The notes under the pieces were generated by a model. That model was given only the letters and a program-made list of their open reading frames with translations. It did not search any database and had not been told where the DNA came from. A DNA stretch of 64,000 bases, taken from the NCBI RefSeq assembly GCF_000968135.1, contig NZ_FO538765.1, positions 3,920,501 through 3,984,500 on the forward strand, written 5' to 3'. Below are positions 27,600 to 36,571 of the stretch, in pieces; within the stretch, counting starts at the first letter, position 1, and each line of letters begins with the position of its first letter. This DNA is from Magnetospira sp. QH-2. Lineage in GTDB: Bacteria > Pseudomonadota > Alphaproteobacteria > Rhodospirillales > Magnetospiraceae. The translations under genes and the position numbers were made by a program.

Positions 27600-28448
27600 G
27601 CTCAGGACCCATAAAAGGGATTCCCAATAGTCGGTGGACATGATTCCCTTCCCTGGAATTTTAGGGAGGGGAAAGCCGATGCAGAGCCATCATTTCTGGT
27701 TGTCCGACAAACAATTCGAACGCCTTCAACCGTTGCTGCCGAACAAAACAAGAGGCGTCCCGCGCGTCGATGACCGGCGGGTGATCAGCGGCATCATCCA
27801 TGTTCTTCGCCAGGGCTTGATGTGGCGTGACGCGCCCGTCGCCTATGGACCGCACAAGACCCTGTACAACCGCTTCGTCCGTTGGAGCGAGGCCGGAGTG
27901 TTCGACCGGATCTTCGCCACCCTGGCCGCCGAAAGCACGGCCACCCATACGGTGATGATCGACGCCACCCATCTCAAGGCCCACAGGACGGCGGCGAGCC
28001 TGCTCAAAAAGGGGCTGTTCCCCGCCGTATCGGGCGCACCAAGGGCGGCCTGAATTCGAAACTGCATGCCGCCTGCGATGCCGATGGAAAGCCCCTGATC
28101 CTGCTGCTGACCGAAGGACAAGTCAGCGACTATCGCGGCGCCGACACCATGCTCCCTGCATTCCCTGATGCCGACGACCTGATCGCCGACAGGGGATACG
28201 ACAGCGACCGTTTCCGCCAGGCCCTGCTTGATCTCGGCATCGAGCCCTGCATTCCAGGTCGCTCGAACCGCAAAGAGGAAATCCTTTACGATAAAGCCCT
28301 CTACAAGCAGCGAAACTTGATCGAGCGCATGTTCGGTCGGCTCAAGGACTGGCGGCGTATCGCCACCCGCTACGACCGTTGCGCCCATACCTTCATGAGC
28401 GCAATCTGCATCGCCGCAACCGTCATCTTCTGGTTATGAGTCCTGAGC
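27600..28448 (+). mobile_element. IS5 family insertion sequence with CTAG target duplication
   Basis: 849 bases. Inverted ends start GCTCAGGAC(C/T)CATAA; CTAG lies on both sides (27596-27599 and 28449-28452), matching the YTAR target of IS5 elements. Encodes one transposase in two overlapping frames. It interrupts an immunity gene and points against it. Confidence 0.88.
27679..28439 (+). CDS. IS5 family transposase in two frames (programmed frameshift)
   Basis: First frame from MQSHHFWLSDKQF (good GGAGGGG ribosome site) to about 28010, with MIDATHLKAHR giving the first catalytic Asp. The rest is in the -1 frame, with DRGYDSDRF and NLIERMFGRLKDWRRIATRYD giving the second Asp and Glu. A run CAAAAAGGGG at the end of the first part is a plausible slippery site. 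This two-frame layout is typical of the IS427 group. It probably is active if frameshifting occurs. Confidence 0.85.
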
Positions 28449-28928
28449 CTAGCTACTCGACCTTGACAGCTCTCAAGTTTCTTACCCGAATCTAAGCAAG
28501 ATTCAAATTTCCATTCAATTCTGACATCACCGGATCGAGCCCAGGTCGGAATGGTTGGGCGACCGAGGTCCTCGGGCATGACGACAATTTTTTTGAGGAC
28601 AATCGTTTTCTCAGAGTAGTTTTCAAGCTTCTTTTCCTTCCCAGAAGGCGTGGCGCGAAAGACCATTTCGTGAAGGCCGATTTTCGCACAGATCGCCGGT
28701 TTTCTTTGGCTCAGGCACACTCGCCATGTGTCAAACGCGGACAACGGGGAATCTGGCGTAACAGTTGATCCATTTATTTGGGATTCATCTGTGCGGGTGA
28801 GTGGTGGGTCATAAACCTTGATTTCAAGGGCGGAAATTTGGGAGCTGATAACCAAGGCGGCCATCACTCCCAAGAAAAGCATCAGTACCCATTTGGTTTT
28901 ATACAAGGAGTTTTCCGCCCAAATGCAG

Positions 28929-29543
28929 TCAGTATGGGACGTCATCGACGTACAAGCGGCATTCCCGCCCATAAGGTTCAACTTCCGGTTCGCAGGAAAA
29001 TTCCCAGCCCACATCGTTTGTCCAAGCCACCACTTGCCAAAACTGATCGACCTTGCGGAAATAGACAGTCTCCAGATAATTCGGCAATTTTGGCCGACAA
29101 TCCCTGAACGGAACACCTCCTTCGGAACATGAGCGGGATTCCCACTCAAAGCCGACGTCCCCAAATTTCGCCCATGCCGGTGTTGAAACCTTGTTAAGAT
29201 CTTCGGAGGTAATCCGCATCTGCTTCAGGATAACATTCTCCCGTACAAAACCTTTGTCGAACTGAGTTTCCATATTGGGGGGGTCTCGGAAAACCATGTC
29301 CTTGAGCCCAATTGCTTTGCAAATATCAGGGCGTTGTCGTCCCAAGCAGACCCGCCATGTATCAAGTGCACAGAGAGGCGTTATCGGTTTCCCGACACAA
29401 TTACTGATCCGAGGGTCCTGCGTTTCCACCTGGATCAATGGCGGATCGTAGACGGTTATCTCCAAAGCCGATGCTGACGATGAAATGATCCCTGACCAAA
29501 ACCACGCGACAAATGCCATAACCGTCAATCGGAGCCAGGTCAT
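28929..29543 (-). CDS. Exported immunity protein of the M23 toxin
   Basis: 204 residues. The signal peptide (residues 1-26, ending SSASA) predicts a periplasmic protein. The mature part has conserved ALEITVYDPPL, LDTWRVCLGRQRPDIC and a C-terminal AWTNDVGWEF...GRECRLYVDDVPY with several cysteines. The ATG overlaps the toxin stop by 4 bases with GGGGGAA upstream. Export is what an antidote to a peptidoglycan endopeptidase needs. No named family recognised; function inferred from coupling and location. Confidence 0.7.
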   Translation of the reverse strand: MTWLRLTVMAFVAWFWSGIISSSASALEITVYDPPLIQVETQDPRISNCVGKPITPLCALDTWRVCLGRQRPDICKAIGLKDMVFRDPPNMETQFDKGFVRENVILKQMRITSEDLNKVSTPAWAKFGDVGFEWESRSCSEGGVPFRDCRPKLPNYLETVYFRKVDQFWQVVAWTNDVGWEFSCEPEVEPYGRECRLYVDDVPY

Positions 29544-30916
29544 GGCGTTCCCCCACCTTGCGGTCCCGGCGCCTGAAGCAATGACGTCGGGTCCAGATCC
29601 TGGAATTTTCGCGAACCGGATTTGTTCGGGTAAGCAACTTTATTCCGATCCCGGATTTCTACGTGGATATGGTTTGTCATGCCTTTTGGATACCTTTTCG
29701 ACAGATCTTGTACGGTACCAATCTTTGTTTTGCCCGCGACCACTGCTTGACCGGGCTTCAGATTTCCAGGGTTGACGTAAAAATGCCGAACCACGTAGCC
29801 ATCTTTGGTCTGAATTTCGACGTAACGGTAGCTTTTGTCATTCGCGTATGGATATCCAAGCTTAGTCACTGTTCCATCAACGGTACTTGTTACATCCTGA
29901 CCGGGATTGGCTACGATGTCCACGCCTTGGTGATTGCGCTTTCCACCATCCCGGCTTGCACCGTAGCGTCCATCCCCCATGGCGTCTGGAGAGCGAATGG
30001 CGCCTCCTGGAACCGGAGAGGCAAGCTGAGGTGGTTTCCGGTTTGAAGCTTGAGATGGGGATTGCTGATTTCCGGCCTGAGCAACTTGTGAAGCGGTAGG
30101 CTGCATGAAATTACCTTTAATGCCAGCTTGAGAACCAGTTGCGTTGGCAAGTTGGAAACCTCCTTGATCCTGGGTATGAGGCGCTTGCTGCAATGAGTTA
30201 TGAGAATCCAATGCTTGTAGGCGCTGAGAACCGTAAGCGCGTGACTCGAAAAAGTGCCCTTGGTGGCTTACGACCATGTCGGGACGACGGTTTTCGAGAC
30301 CTTGGAAATTCTCGACCCGCCCGTTTGGTTTTCCATCCCAGTGACCAGGATTCTTTGCGATTTCGAACTCGCGAAGAACAGGCTGGCTATGTTTGGAGTC
30401 ATTTCGATTGTCCCACTCTGAGACACTACCCCACTCCTGGTGATGCTGAGCATCTTGAGTACTGTCAATGGTCTTCTCATATCGGCGGTCCTGATCAAAG
30501 ATATTCCCCTGGGCATCATACCAATTGCCCTGCTCGTCCATGGAAATCGCCTGGGCCGGTTCCCCCACCCCATAGTGCGCCTCGACCAGGCGCACATGGT
30601 CCGGATCGGCGTCGGGCCCGAGGCTCTTGATGGCATGGTCGGCGCGCTGGCGGTTGATCTTGGCGTCTTCCGTACGGGCGCTGTCGGCGCCGAAGGGGGC
30701 ATGGCCCGTGGCATGGCCCGTGGGCGCGCCGACTTCGCTGTTGAGCTTGTAGAACGCGGTGGTTTCGGTCTGGATATCCTCGTTGGTCCAGTAATCCTCG
30801 GCCCAATGGAGGCGGCGCTGATCCGCATGGGTGCGCTCGGCCACCGACTTGGCGCGGATGGCCCGGATCTCCCCCGGCTTGGGCGGGGCCATGCCATCCC
30901 AGGTATCCTCGGGCAT
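29540..30916 (-). CDS. Displaced toxin cassette A with M23 endopeptidase domain
   Basis: 458 residues. The shared head module (1-~130, MPEDTWDGM..., AISMDEQGNWYDAQGN) is followed by a Gln/Ser-rich linker and a C-terminal LytM/M23 zinc peptidase (about 310-440), with HQGVDI giving the first zinc ligands and NHIHVEI the HxH motif. Such domains cut peptidoglycan cross-links. Two exported immunity-like genes follow directly. There is no signal peptide and no ribosome site, so expression in place is doubtful and recombination onto the leading toxin is a possible route. Confidence 0.82.
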   Translation of the reverse strand: MPEDTWDGMAPPKPGEIRAIRAKSVAERTHADQRRLHWAEDYWTNEDIQTETTAFYKLNSEVGAPTGHATGHAPFGADSARTEDAKINRQRADHAIKSLGPDADPDHVRLVEAHYGVGEPAQAISMDEQGNWYDAQGNIFDQDRRYEKTIDSTQDAQHHQEWGSVSEWDNRNDSKHSQPVLREFEIAKNPGHWDGKPNGRVENFQGLENRRPDMVVSHQGHFFESRAYGSQRLQALDSHNSLQQAPHTQDQGGFQLANATGSQAGIKGNFMQPTASQVAQAGNQQSPSQASNRKPPQLASPVPGGAIRSPDAMGDGRYGASRDGGKRNHQGVDIVANPGQDVTSTVDGTVTKLGYPYANDKSYRYVEIQTKDGYVVRHFYVNPGNLKPGQAVVAGKTKIGTVQDLSKRYPKGMTNHIHVEIRDRNKVAYPNKSGSRKFQDLDPTSLLQAPGPQGGGTP

Positions 30917-30929
30917 GCACGAGACGGGG

Positions 30930-31040
30930 TTAATTAATGCAGCGTCACCGTAACCCCTAATTAATGCAGCGTCACCGTAACCCCAGCGTCACCGTAACCC
31001 AGTACACCGTAACCCAGTACACCGTAACCCAGTATGGCTC
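30930..31040. repeat. Cassette leader repeats (cassette A)
   Basis: Two TTAATTA(A/G) blocks and at least five GGTTACGGTG-type units, the outer three in a GGGTTACGGTGTACT variant, between cassette A and the leading immunity gene. In frame with the cassette the unit reads Gly-Tyr-Gly-Asp. Nothing else is seen up to 31101. Confidence 0.75.
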
Positions 31041-31101
31041 ATCACGAAGCCGAAGGGGGCGTCCATGCCATTACCGTAATCACCCATGGCGCTGCTGGAC
31101 C

Positions 31102-32010
31102 TTAGGGCCCGCAAACAATTTCACCGGTTTTGGGGAGTATGATCGGGTCCGGGCCGCGCCACCAAAGTTCAGACATCAGGTCTTCGGGAATGTCCGGGCT
31201 GTTCGGGGAAAGACCGCGACTGGCCAGTTCAGTCTCCCACTTGGGGCGCAGGGAGGTGGGCAAACGGGTACCGCACCAAGGGCAATAATGAATGGGTACG
31301 ATGGAAGCTGGGTCCTGTTCGCCCACCGGTTTGCCCGCCTCGAACTTGCGGATTCCGTATTCACGTACCCAGGGGAGGTAAGCAAGCATGGCGTTGGGAT
31401 ATTCCATGAAATCAAACATGACCTTGCACATGTGCGGTGGACGCCCTTCGAAGCGGCGTAGGCCGGAATTCCGAACCCGATCAGTATTGATGCAATCGGT
31501 TAAAATGACGTTCAGCCCCTTGTTCCTGAACCCATATATTTGCTGGCCACCCCATTTGTCCCCGGACAGGATCCGGCAGTGGCGAACGCGTTTTGGTTTT
31601 TTCCAATCCGGTTTCAGTGCCTCTGGCTTTGGTCGCAATCTTCGGTCCCGCCACCATTTGTCCGTGCGGTATTCGATGGGAATGTCCTCCAGGGGAACAC
31701 TGTGCTCGAGTGGGATGACGCCGAACCTCCGTTGAAGAATATTGCTCAGCATATCGGTGAGATCACCTGGAAGGTAATTGCCGGTCCAGGGACAGAATGC
31801 GATACCCCAGCCCGACAAGCCTTCCTGCCTTGGTTTGGGGAGGAATTCAACGAGTTCTTCTACTTTCCAATCCCATCCAGTCTGGAAAATCTGGAAAAGG
31901 ATATTACTTTGACGGTGTCCGATGGCGACGGTGGGGTCTTCCACCGCCGCCGCTAGCGTATCACCCATAGGTTGGTTGATCAGGACGATCGGCTTTTGCA
32001 ATCTCGCCAT
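31102..32010 (-). CDS. Immunity protein of the E3-type RNase toxin (two DUF6980-like domains)
   Basis: 302 residues, cytosolic (no signal). Two similar domains. The C-terminal one has YCPWCGTRLPTSLRPKWETE...IPEDLMSELWWRG, the DUF6980 zinc-ribbon pattern. The N-terminal one has FCPWTGNYLP...VPLEDIPIEYRTDKWWRD with the second Cys lost. The start at 32010 has AAAGGACC eight bases upstream and overlaps the toxin's end by 50 bases; an ATG at 31968, overlapping the stop by 8, is an alternative. Unrelated to Im3. Immunity role inferred. Confidence 0.7.
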   Translation of the reverse strand: MARLQKPIVLINQPMGDTLAAAVEDPTVAIGHRQSNILFQIFQTGWDWKVEELVEFLPKPRQEGLSGWGIAFCPWTGNYLPGDLTDMLSNILQRRFGVIPLEHSVPLEDIPIEYRTDKWWRDRRLRPKPEALKPDWKKPKRVRHCRILSGDKWGGQQIYGFRNKGLNVILTDCINTDRVRNSGLRRFEGRPPHMCKVMFDFMEYPNAMLAYLPWVREYGIRKFEAGKPVGEQDPASIVPIHYCPWCGTRLPTSLRPKWETELASRGLSPNSPDIPEDLMSELWWRGPDPIILPKTGEIVCGP

Positions 32011-34244
32011 GCCTGAGGTCCTTTCTCTTATCCCGAAGTTTGTCCGGTTTGGGCTTCAAGGTAATCGGATCAACCGCGCCGAGGTGCCTGCCCCTGGCGT
32101 CATGCACTTCAATCTCTCCGTGCTGACTGTCCCAAACGTAGTAGCGCTTCTTCTTTCCCGTCAACCCATTGGTGCGGGCAGGGCGCGATCTGATGGTTGT
32201 TTTTGGATGGCGGTCCATCATCTCCCAGGCTTTGCCGAACGGTGGTACATGACCGCTGGCTTGGTCCGTCTGAACCTCCTGCAAGCGCTTCCGATCCTGC
32301 TTGGCCCGGTCGCTGTTCAGGTAGTTATTGAGCGCTTCCTGACGCTGCCGACCCTTCTGCCCATTGAAAAATCCGGTGTCCTCCGGCCTGTTCATGGTGA
32401 CATAGGTGTCTTCCGGCTGCGTCTCATGGATCGGTCGCCCGGGCGTCTGGCTGTCCATGGCCTCCGGAATCTCATCGACGATCATGCCGTCGTCTCGTCC
32501 GGGCGGATCGGCGGGATAGCCCTCGGCAAGAGGCGGCTCGGGCGCCGGGGCCGGGGATGGCGGCATGGGCTTTTGCGGCGCGGCCATATCGGTCCGTGGT
32601 GCAGCGCTGCCGTTCTTGCTAGGCGGAACGATGGGAATGGCCTTGTAGCGCAAGCCTTTGGGGAAAGCTTGCTGGAGTTTCTCATTGGCCCACTGACCGA
32701 GGGTATTGAGTTGCTCGGTCCGCTCCTTGTGTCCGGGAACCATCTCGGGTGGGACCGGCAAAGGCAATGGCCCCGGCACGGGGACGACGCCCCCGGCGTT
32801 GTGAATATTCGGATCCTTATGGGGGTTGGGCACCCGGCGTCCTTGGGGATCATAAATTCTGCCCTGCTCATCCATGGAATAGCCGGGAGGAAGGGATGAT
32901 TGGGCGCGGTTTCCCGTCTCCGGGGATTGAACCAACATCGCCAACCGGGCCGGGTCGTCACCCTGGCGATGGGGCTTCTTCCGGGGGGTGAACGGGTCCA
33001 TGTGGGAGCGGTCTTCCCTGGTCTGAGGGTCGTTATTGCCCTCCTGCACCGGACCGGCATCCCCCTCCAGCATTCGGAGGTAGGACTCCTGTTCCCTTCC
33101 GTCAAGGGCGTCGAACTGGTCCTTGAAGTCCTCGATCTCGCCGGGGGTCCAGTCTCTGTCGCGACCAAGGGTTTCCAGGCGTTTGGTGAGATCGGGCGCG
33201 CGGGTGGAGTCGCCCGCCGAGGGCAGCAGAACATCCGGATCATAGGCCGCTACCGCCTTGGCCCGGGTGCCGGAACCTGCATTGATATGGGCATCCACCT
33301 GGCGCCGGTCATCGGCCTGCATACCGCCGCCGCCCCGTGCCGATTGGCCGGAGGAGAGATCGATCTTGCCCGGGTAGGTGTTTTTGTACCATCGGTCCAC
33401 TTTCGGGCGGACCTTGTTGTTGGCCGGGTGCCCGCTCTGGAAATAGCCCGGCGAGGTCTGGGCCATCAGGGCCTGGGTGCTGGACCAATCTTCCACCGGG
33501 ATGGTGTCGACGATCCGGTCGGCCTCGGCCTGGGCGGTCACCGGGTGGCGTTGGAAATCGCGCTTGTAGTCCTCTTCCGAGCCCACCGGCTTGGGTCCCT
33601 TGGGCTGGTTGGCCAGGGAAGGACGAAGATTGGGCTGGGTCCAGCGGACCTGCCGGGCCTGGGCCTCTTGTTGGCGTTCGGCGGCCTGGGCCTGGCGGCG
33701 GGCCTGGATCCGCTGGCTGGCGGCTTTTTGCTCGGCGGCTTTCTTATCCTGATGGAACTTCCAGGCGGCATCGGAATCGGCCCGGGCCGCCTTGAGGTTG
33801 GCCGCCTCCTGGCGCTTGTTGAAGGCCCGGGTCTGGCGGTCGGTGGGATCGGCGCCGAGGGTCGGGGTCGCATCGGACTTGGCCAAGGGGATCGGCAAGG
33901 GTCGGCGCTGGCAAGGGCGCGGGGGCTCCTTCGACGGGCTCAGGATGAAGGGTTGGGACCTCATCGAACAGCGACCCACCCCTCAGGGAGGTGTCCGAGC
34001 CATAAGATGACAGGCCGCCGCCGAAATCGGGCGTCGTGCCGAAGTCCGGGGACGGCGCGGGCAAGGGCGGGGCTGGAAGAGGTGCCGGGGCGCTGGGCTG
34101 GCTTTCGCCGAAGGAAAACAGGGAATTGTCCGACGAAGAAACCCCCTTGGCGCCCTTGGCGCCCTTGGTGGCGGAATCTGGCATTGCGCTATCGAGGCTT
34201 CCAATGGGGAACTCCTTTGGGTTTGAGGTTGGATTTGATGCCAT
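31961..34244 (-). CDS. Leading polymorphic toxin with colicin E3-type 16S rRNase tip (one frameshift)
   Basis: About 760 residues if one extra base in the GGGG run at 33887-33890 is removed; as read, the frame from 34244 and that from 33979 do not join. Parts: Pro/Ala/Ser-rich N-terminus; Gln/Ala/Arg coiled coil; a domain shared with locus 2 (SPGYFQSGHP, KVDRWYKNTYPGKIDL, RRQVDAHINAGSG); Pro-rich linker with YSMDEQGRIYDPQGRR, as in the cassettes; and a C-terminal tip YYVWDSQHGEIEVHD...HLGAVDP. The tip matches the colicin E3 nuclease, including the residues equivalent to Asp510, His513, Glu515 and Glu517. Predicted to cut 16S rRNA in the decoding site. The secretion route is not evident. Confidence 0.8.
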
Positions 34245-34284
34245 CTCCTGGGGGTATTTCCCACGAGATAACAGATATTCCTCC

Positions 34285-34314
34285 TCTATACCGGGCATGA
34301 AAAGATTATGTCAA
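34285..34314 (-). promoter_or_regulatory. Sigma-70-like promoter of the leading toxin (locus 1)
   Basis: On the minus strand TTGACA (34309-34314), 18-base spacer, TATAGA (34285-34290). Transcription would begin about 35 bases before the ATG at 34244. The ~335-base gap between this gene and dnaK otherwise holds only the dnaK promoter region. Confidence 0.6.
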
Positions 34315-34445
34315 GAACATTCATCGTATAAGAAGGAAAAAATAATCTTTATGAGGCTTATTACCGCCATATATTGATTATCGAGGGTTTTACCCCTATT
34401 AACGGCAACGCGCCGACCAGGAAATTACCCTTGAGCAGGACTGGC

Positions 34446-34477
34446 GGTTGCGCCGCCCGCTCCTCCGGCCTATATAA
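34446..34477 (+). promoter_or_regulatory. Possible heat-shock (RpoH) promoter of dnaK
   Basis: GGTTGCG, 16 bases, then CCTATATAA about 100 bases before dnaK. It resembles the alphaproteobacterial RpoH pattern CTTG-N17-CYTATNT only loosely. No CIRCE repeat is seen in the gap, so HrcA control of dnaK is not supported. Confidence 0.35.
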
Positions 34478-34579
34478 CCGCCAGGTTTCACCGTTTCGTG
34501 ATGAAGAGATGACACAGGGGGCGACATCGGGCGCCAATGGGCCCGGAAACGCCCGCCGCAATGAAGAGGACTAAAGACG

Positions 34580-36511
34580 ATGAGCAAGGTAATCGGAATC
34601 GACTTGGGAACCACCAATTCCTGTATCGCTTTGATGGATGGCAAGGATGCCAAGGTGATCGAAAACGCCGAGGGCGCCCGCACCACCCCTTCCATGGTCG
34701 CCATGGCTGAGGGCGATGAGCGTCTGGTCGGCCAGCCGGCCAAGCGCCAGGCGGTCACCAACCCGGAAAACACCCTGTTCGCCATCAAGCGTTTGATCGG
34801 CCGCCGGTTCGACGACCCCCTGACCAAGAAGGATCAGGAGCTGGTCCCCTATAGCATCGTCAAGGGCGATAACGGCGATGCCTGGGTTGCCGCCGACGGC
34901 AAGAATTACAGCCCGTCGCAGATTTCCGCCTTTATCCTGCAGAAAATGAAGGAAACCGCCGAAGCCCATCTGGGTGAGACGGTCACCCAGGCGGTGATCA
35001 CCGTGCCCGCCTACTTCAACGATTCCCAGCGTCAGGCCACCAAGGATGCCGGTAAGATCGCCGGTTTGGAAGTGCTGCGCATCATCAACGAACCCACCGC
35101 CGCGGCCCTGGCCTACGGCCTGGACAAGAAGGACGGCGGCACCATCGTGGTCTACGATCTGGGCGGCGGCACCTTCGACGTCTCGGTGTTGGAAATCGGC
35201 GACGGGGTGTTCGAGGTGAAATCCACCAACGGCGACACCTTCCTGGGCGGTGAAGATTTCGACGCCCGCATCATCGACTATCTGGCCGATGAATTTAACA
35301 AGGAGCAGGGCATCGACCTGCGCTCGGACAAGCTGGCCCTGCAACGGCTCAAGGAAGCCGCCGAAAAGGCCAAGATCGAGCTGTCCTCTTCGGTACAGAC
35401 GGAAGTCAACCTACCGTTCATCACCGCCGATGCCTCGGGCCCCAAGCACCTCAACATCAAGCTTTCCCGCGCCAAGCTGGAAGCCCTGGTGGAAGACCTG
35501 ATCGAGCGCACCATCGAGCCCTGCCGCAAGGCCCTCAAGGACGCCGACGTCACCGCCGGCGAGATCGACGAGGTGATCCTGGTCGGCGGCATGATCCGCA
35601 TGCCCAAGGTGCAGGAGAAGGTGAAGGAATTCTTCGGTCGTGAGCCCCACAAGGGGGTCAATCCCGACGAGGTGGTGGCCCTGGGCGCCGCCATTCAGGG
35701 CGGCGTGCTGAAGGGCGACGTCAAGGACGTGCTGCTGCTCGACGTGACCCCGCTTTCCTTGGGCATCGAGACCCTGGGCGGCGTGTTCACCCGCCTGATC
35801 GACCGCAACACCACCATCCCGACCCGCAAGAGCCAGGTGTTCTCCACCGCCGAGGATAACCAGACGGCGGTGACCATCCGGGTGTTCCAGGGTGAGCGCG
35901 AAATGGCCGCCGACAACAAGATCCTCGGCCAATTCGATCTGGTGGGTCTGCCCTCGGCGCCGCGCGGAATTCCGCAGATCGAGGTGACCTTTGACATCGA
36001 CGCCAACGGCATCGTCCATGTGACCGCCAAGGACAAAGCCACCGGCAAGGAACAACAGATCCGTATTCAAGCCTCCGGCGGCCTGTCCGATGGCGACATC
36101 GACCAGATGGTGCGCGACGCCGAGGCCAATGCCGACGCCGACAAGAAGCGCAAGGAACTGGTTGAAGCCCGCAATCAGGCCGACGCCATGGTCCATGCCA
36201 CAGAAAAGAGCCTGGCCGACTACGGCGACAAAGTGGATGCCGAGACCAAGACCGCCATCGAAGGCGATCTGGAAGCGCTGCGCGGGGTCATGGAATCCGA
36301 AGACCTGGACGACATCAAGGCCAAGACCGAGGCCTTGACCCAATCGTCCATGAAGCTGGGCGAAGCCATGTACAAGGCCCAGCAGGAAGAACAGGCGGCC
36401 GCCGAAGCGGCGGGCGGCGATGCCCCGGCCTCGGGCGAAAATGCCGGGTCCGATGACTCTACCGTGGTCGACGCCGACTTCGAGGAAGTGGATCCCGACA
36501 AGAAGAATTAA
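34580..36511 (+). CDS. dnaK: Molecular chaperone DnaK (Hsp70)
   Basis: 643 residues. ATPase domain with [11 protein letters not shown] at the N-terminus, [15 protein letters not shown] and [11 protein letters not shown]. Substrate-binding domain from about 390, then a helical lid and an acidic tail. It folds nascent and stressed proteins with DnaJ and GrpE. GAGGACTAAAGACG lies upstream of the ATG. dnaJ follows after 60 bases that include a strong hairpin. Confidence 0.98.
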   Translation: MSKVIGIDLGTTNSCIALMDGKDAKVIENAEGARTTPSMVAMAEGDERLVGQPAKRQAVTNPENTLFAIKRLIGRRFDDPLTKKDQELVPYSIVKGDNGDAWVAADGKNYSPSQISAFILQKMKETAEAHLGETVTQAVITVPAYFNDSQRQATKDAGKIAGLEVLRIINEPTAAALAYGLDKKDGGTIVVYDLGGGTFDVSVLEIGDGVFEVKSTNGDTFLGGEDFDARIIDYLADEFNKEQGIDLRSDKLALQRLKEAAEKAKIELSSSVQTEVNLPFITADASGPKHLNIKLSRAKLEALVEDLIERTIEPCRKALKDADVTAGEIDEVILVGGMIRMPKVQEKVKEFFGREPHKGVNPDEVVALGAAIQGGVLKGDVKDVLLLDVTPLSLGIETLGGVFTRLIDRNTTIPTRKSQVFSTAEDNQTAVTIRVFQGEREMAADNKILGQFDLVGLPSAPRGIPQIEVTFDIDANGIVHVTAKDKATGKEQQIRIQASGGLSDGDIDQMVRDAEANADADKKRKELVEARNQADAMVHATEKSLADYGDKVDAETKTAIEGDLEALRGVMESEDLDDIKAKTEALTQSSMKLGEAMYKAQQEEQAAAEAAGGDAPASGENAGSDDSTVVDADFEEVDPDKKN

Positions 36512-36527
36512 TCTGAACAGGCTTGAG

Positions 36528-36550
36528 CGCCGGGCTTCGGCCCGGCGTTT
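36528..36550 (+). terminator. Hairpin between dnaK and dnaJ
   Basis: Perfect 8-bp GC stem CGCCGGGC/GCCCGGCG around a TTCG tetraloop, followed by only three T. It probably attenuates read-through or protects the dnaK mRNA end, giving less DnaJ than DnaK. Confidence 0.65.
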
Positions 36551-36571
36551 CCGGTTTTAAGAGGGATCGTC

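Larger units (their letters stand above)
27448..28906 (-). pseudogene. Second exported immunity paralogue of cassette A, split by an IS5 element
   Basis: A paralogue of 28929-29543. The 5' part (signal peptide MLFLGVMAALVISS, then ALEIKVYDPPL, FDTWRVCLSQRKPAIC) lies at 28449-28906. The 3' part (YWEVVFF, AWTNDVGW, EPYGRECRLYVDEVPY) lies at 27448-27599. Removing the IS and one CTAG copy rejoins the frame exactly. The start is probably TTG at 28906 or ATG at 28882. Confidence 0.8.
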
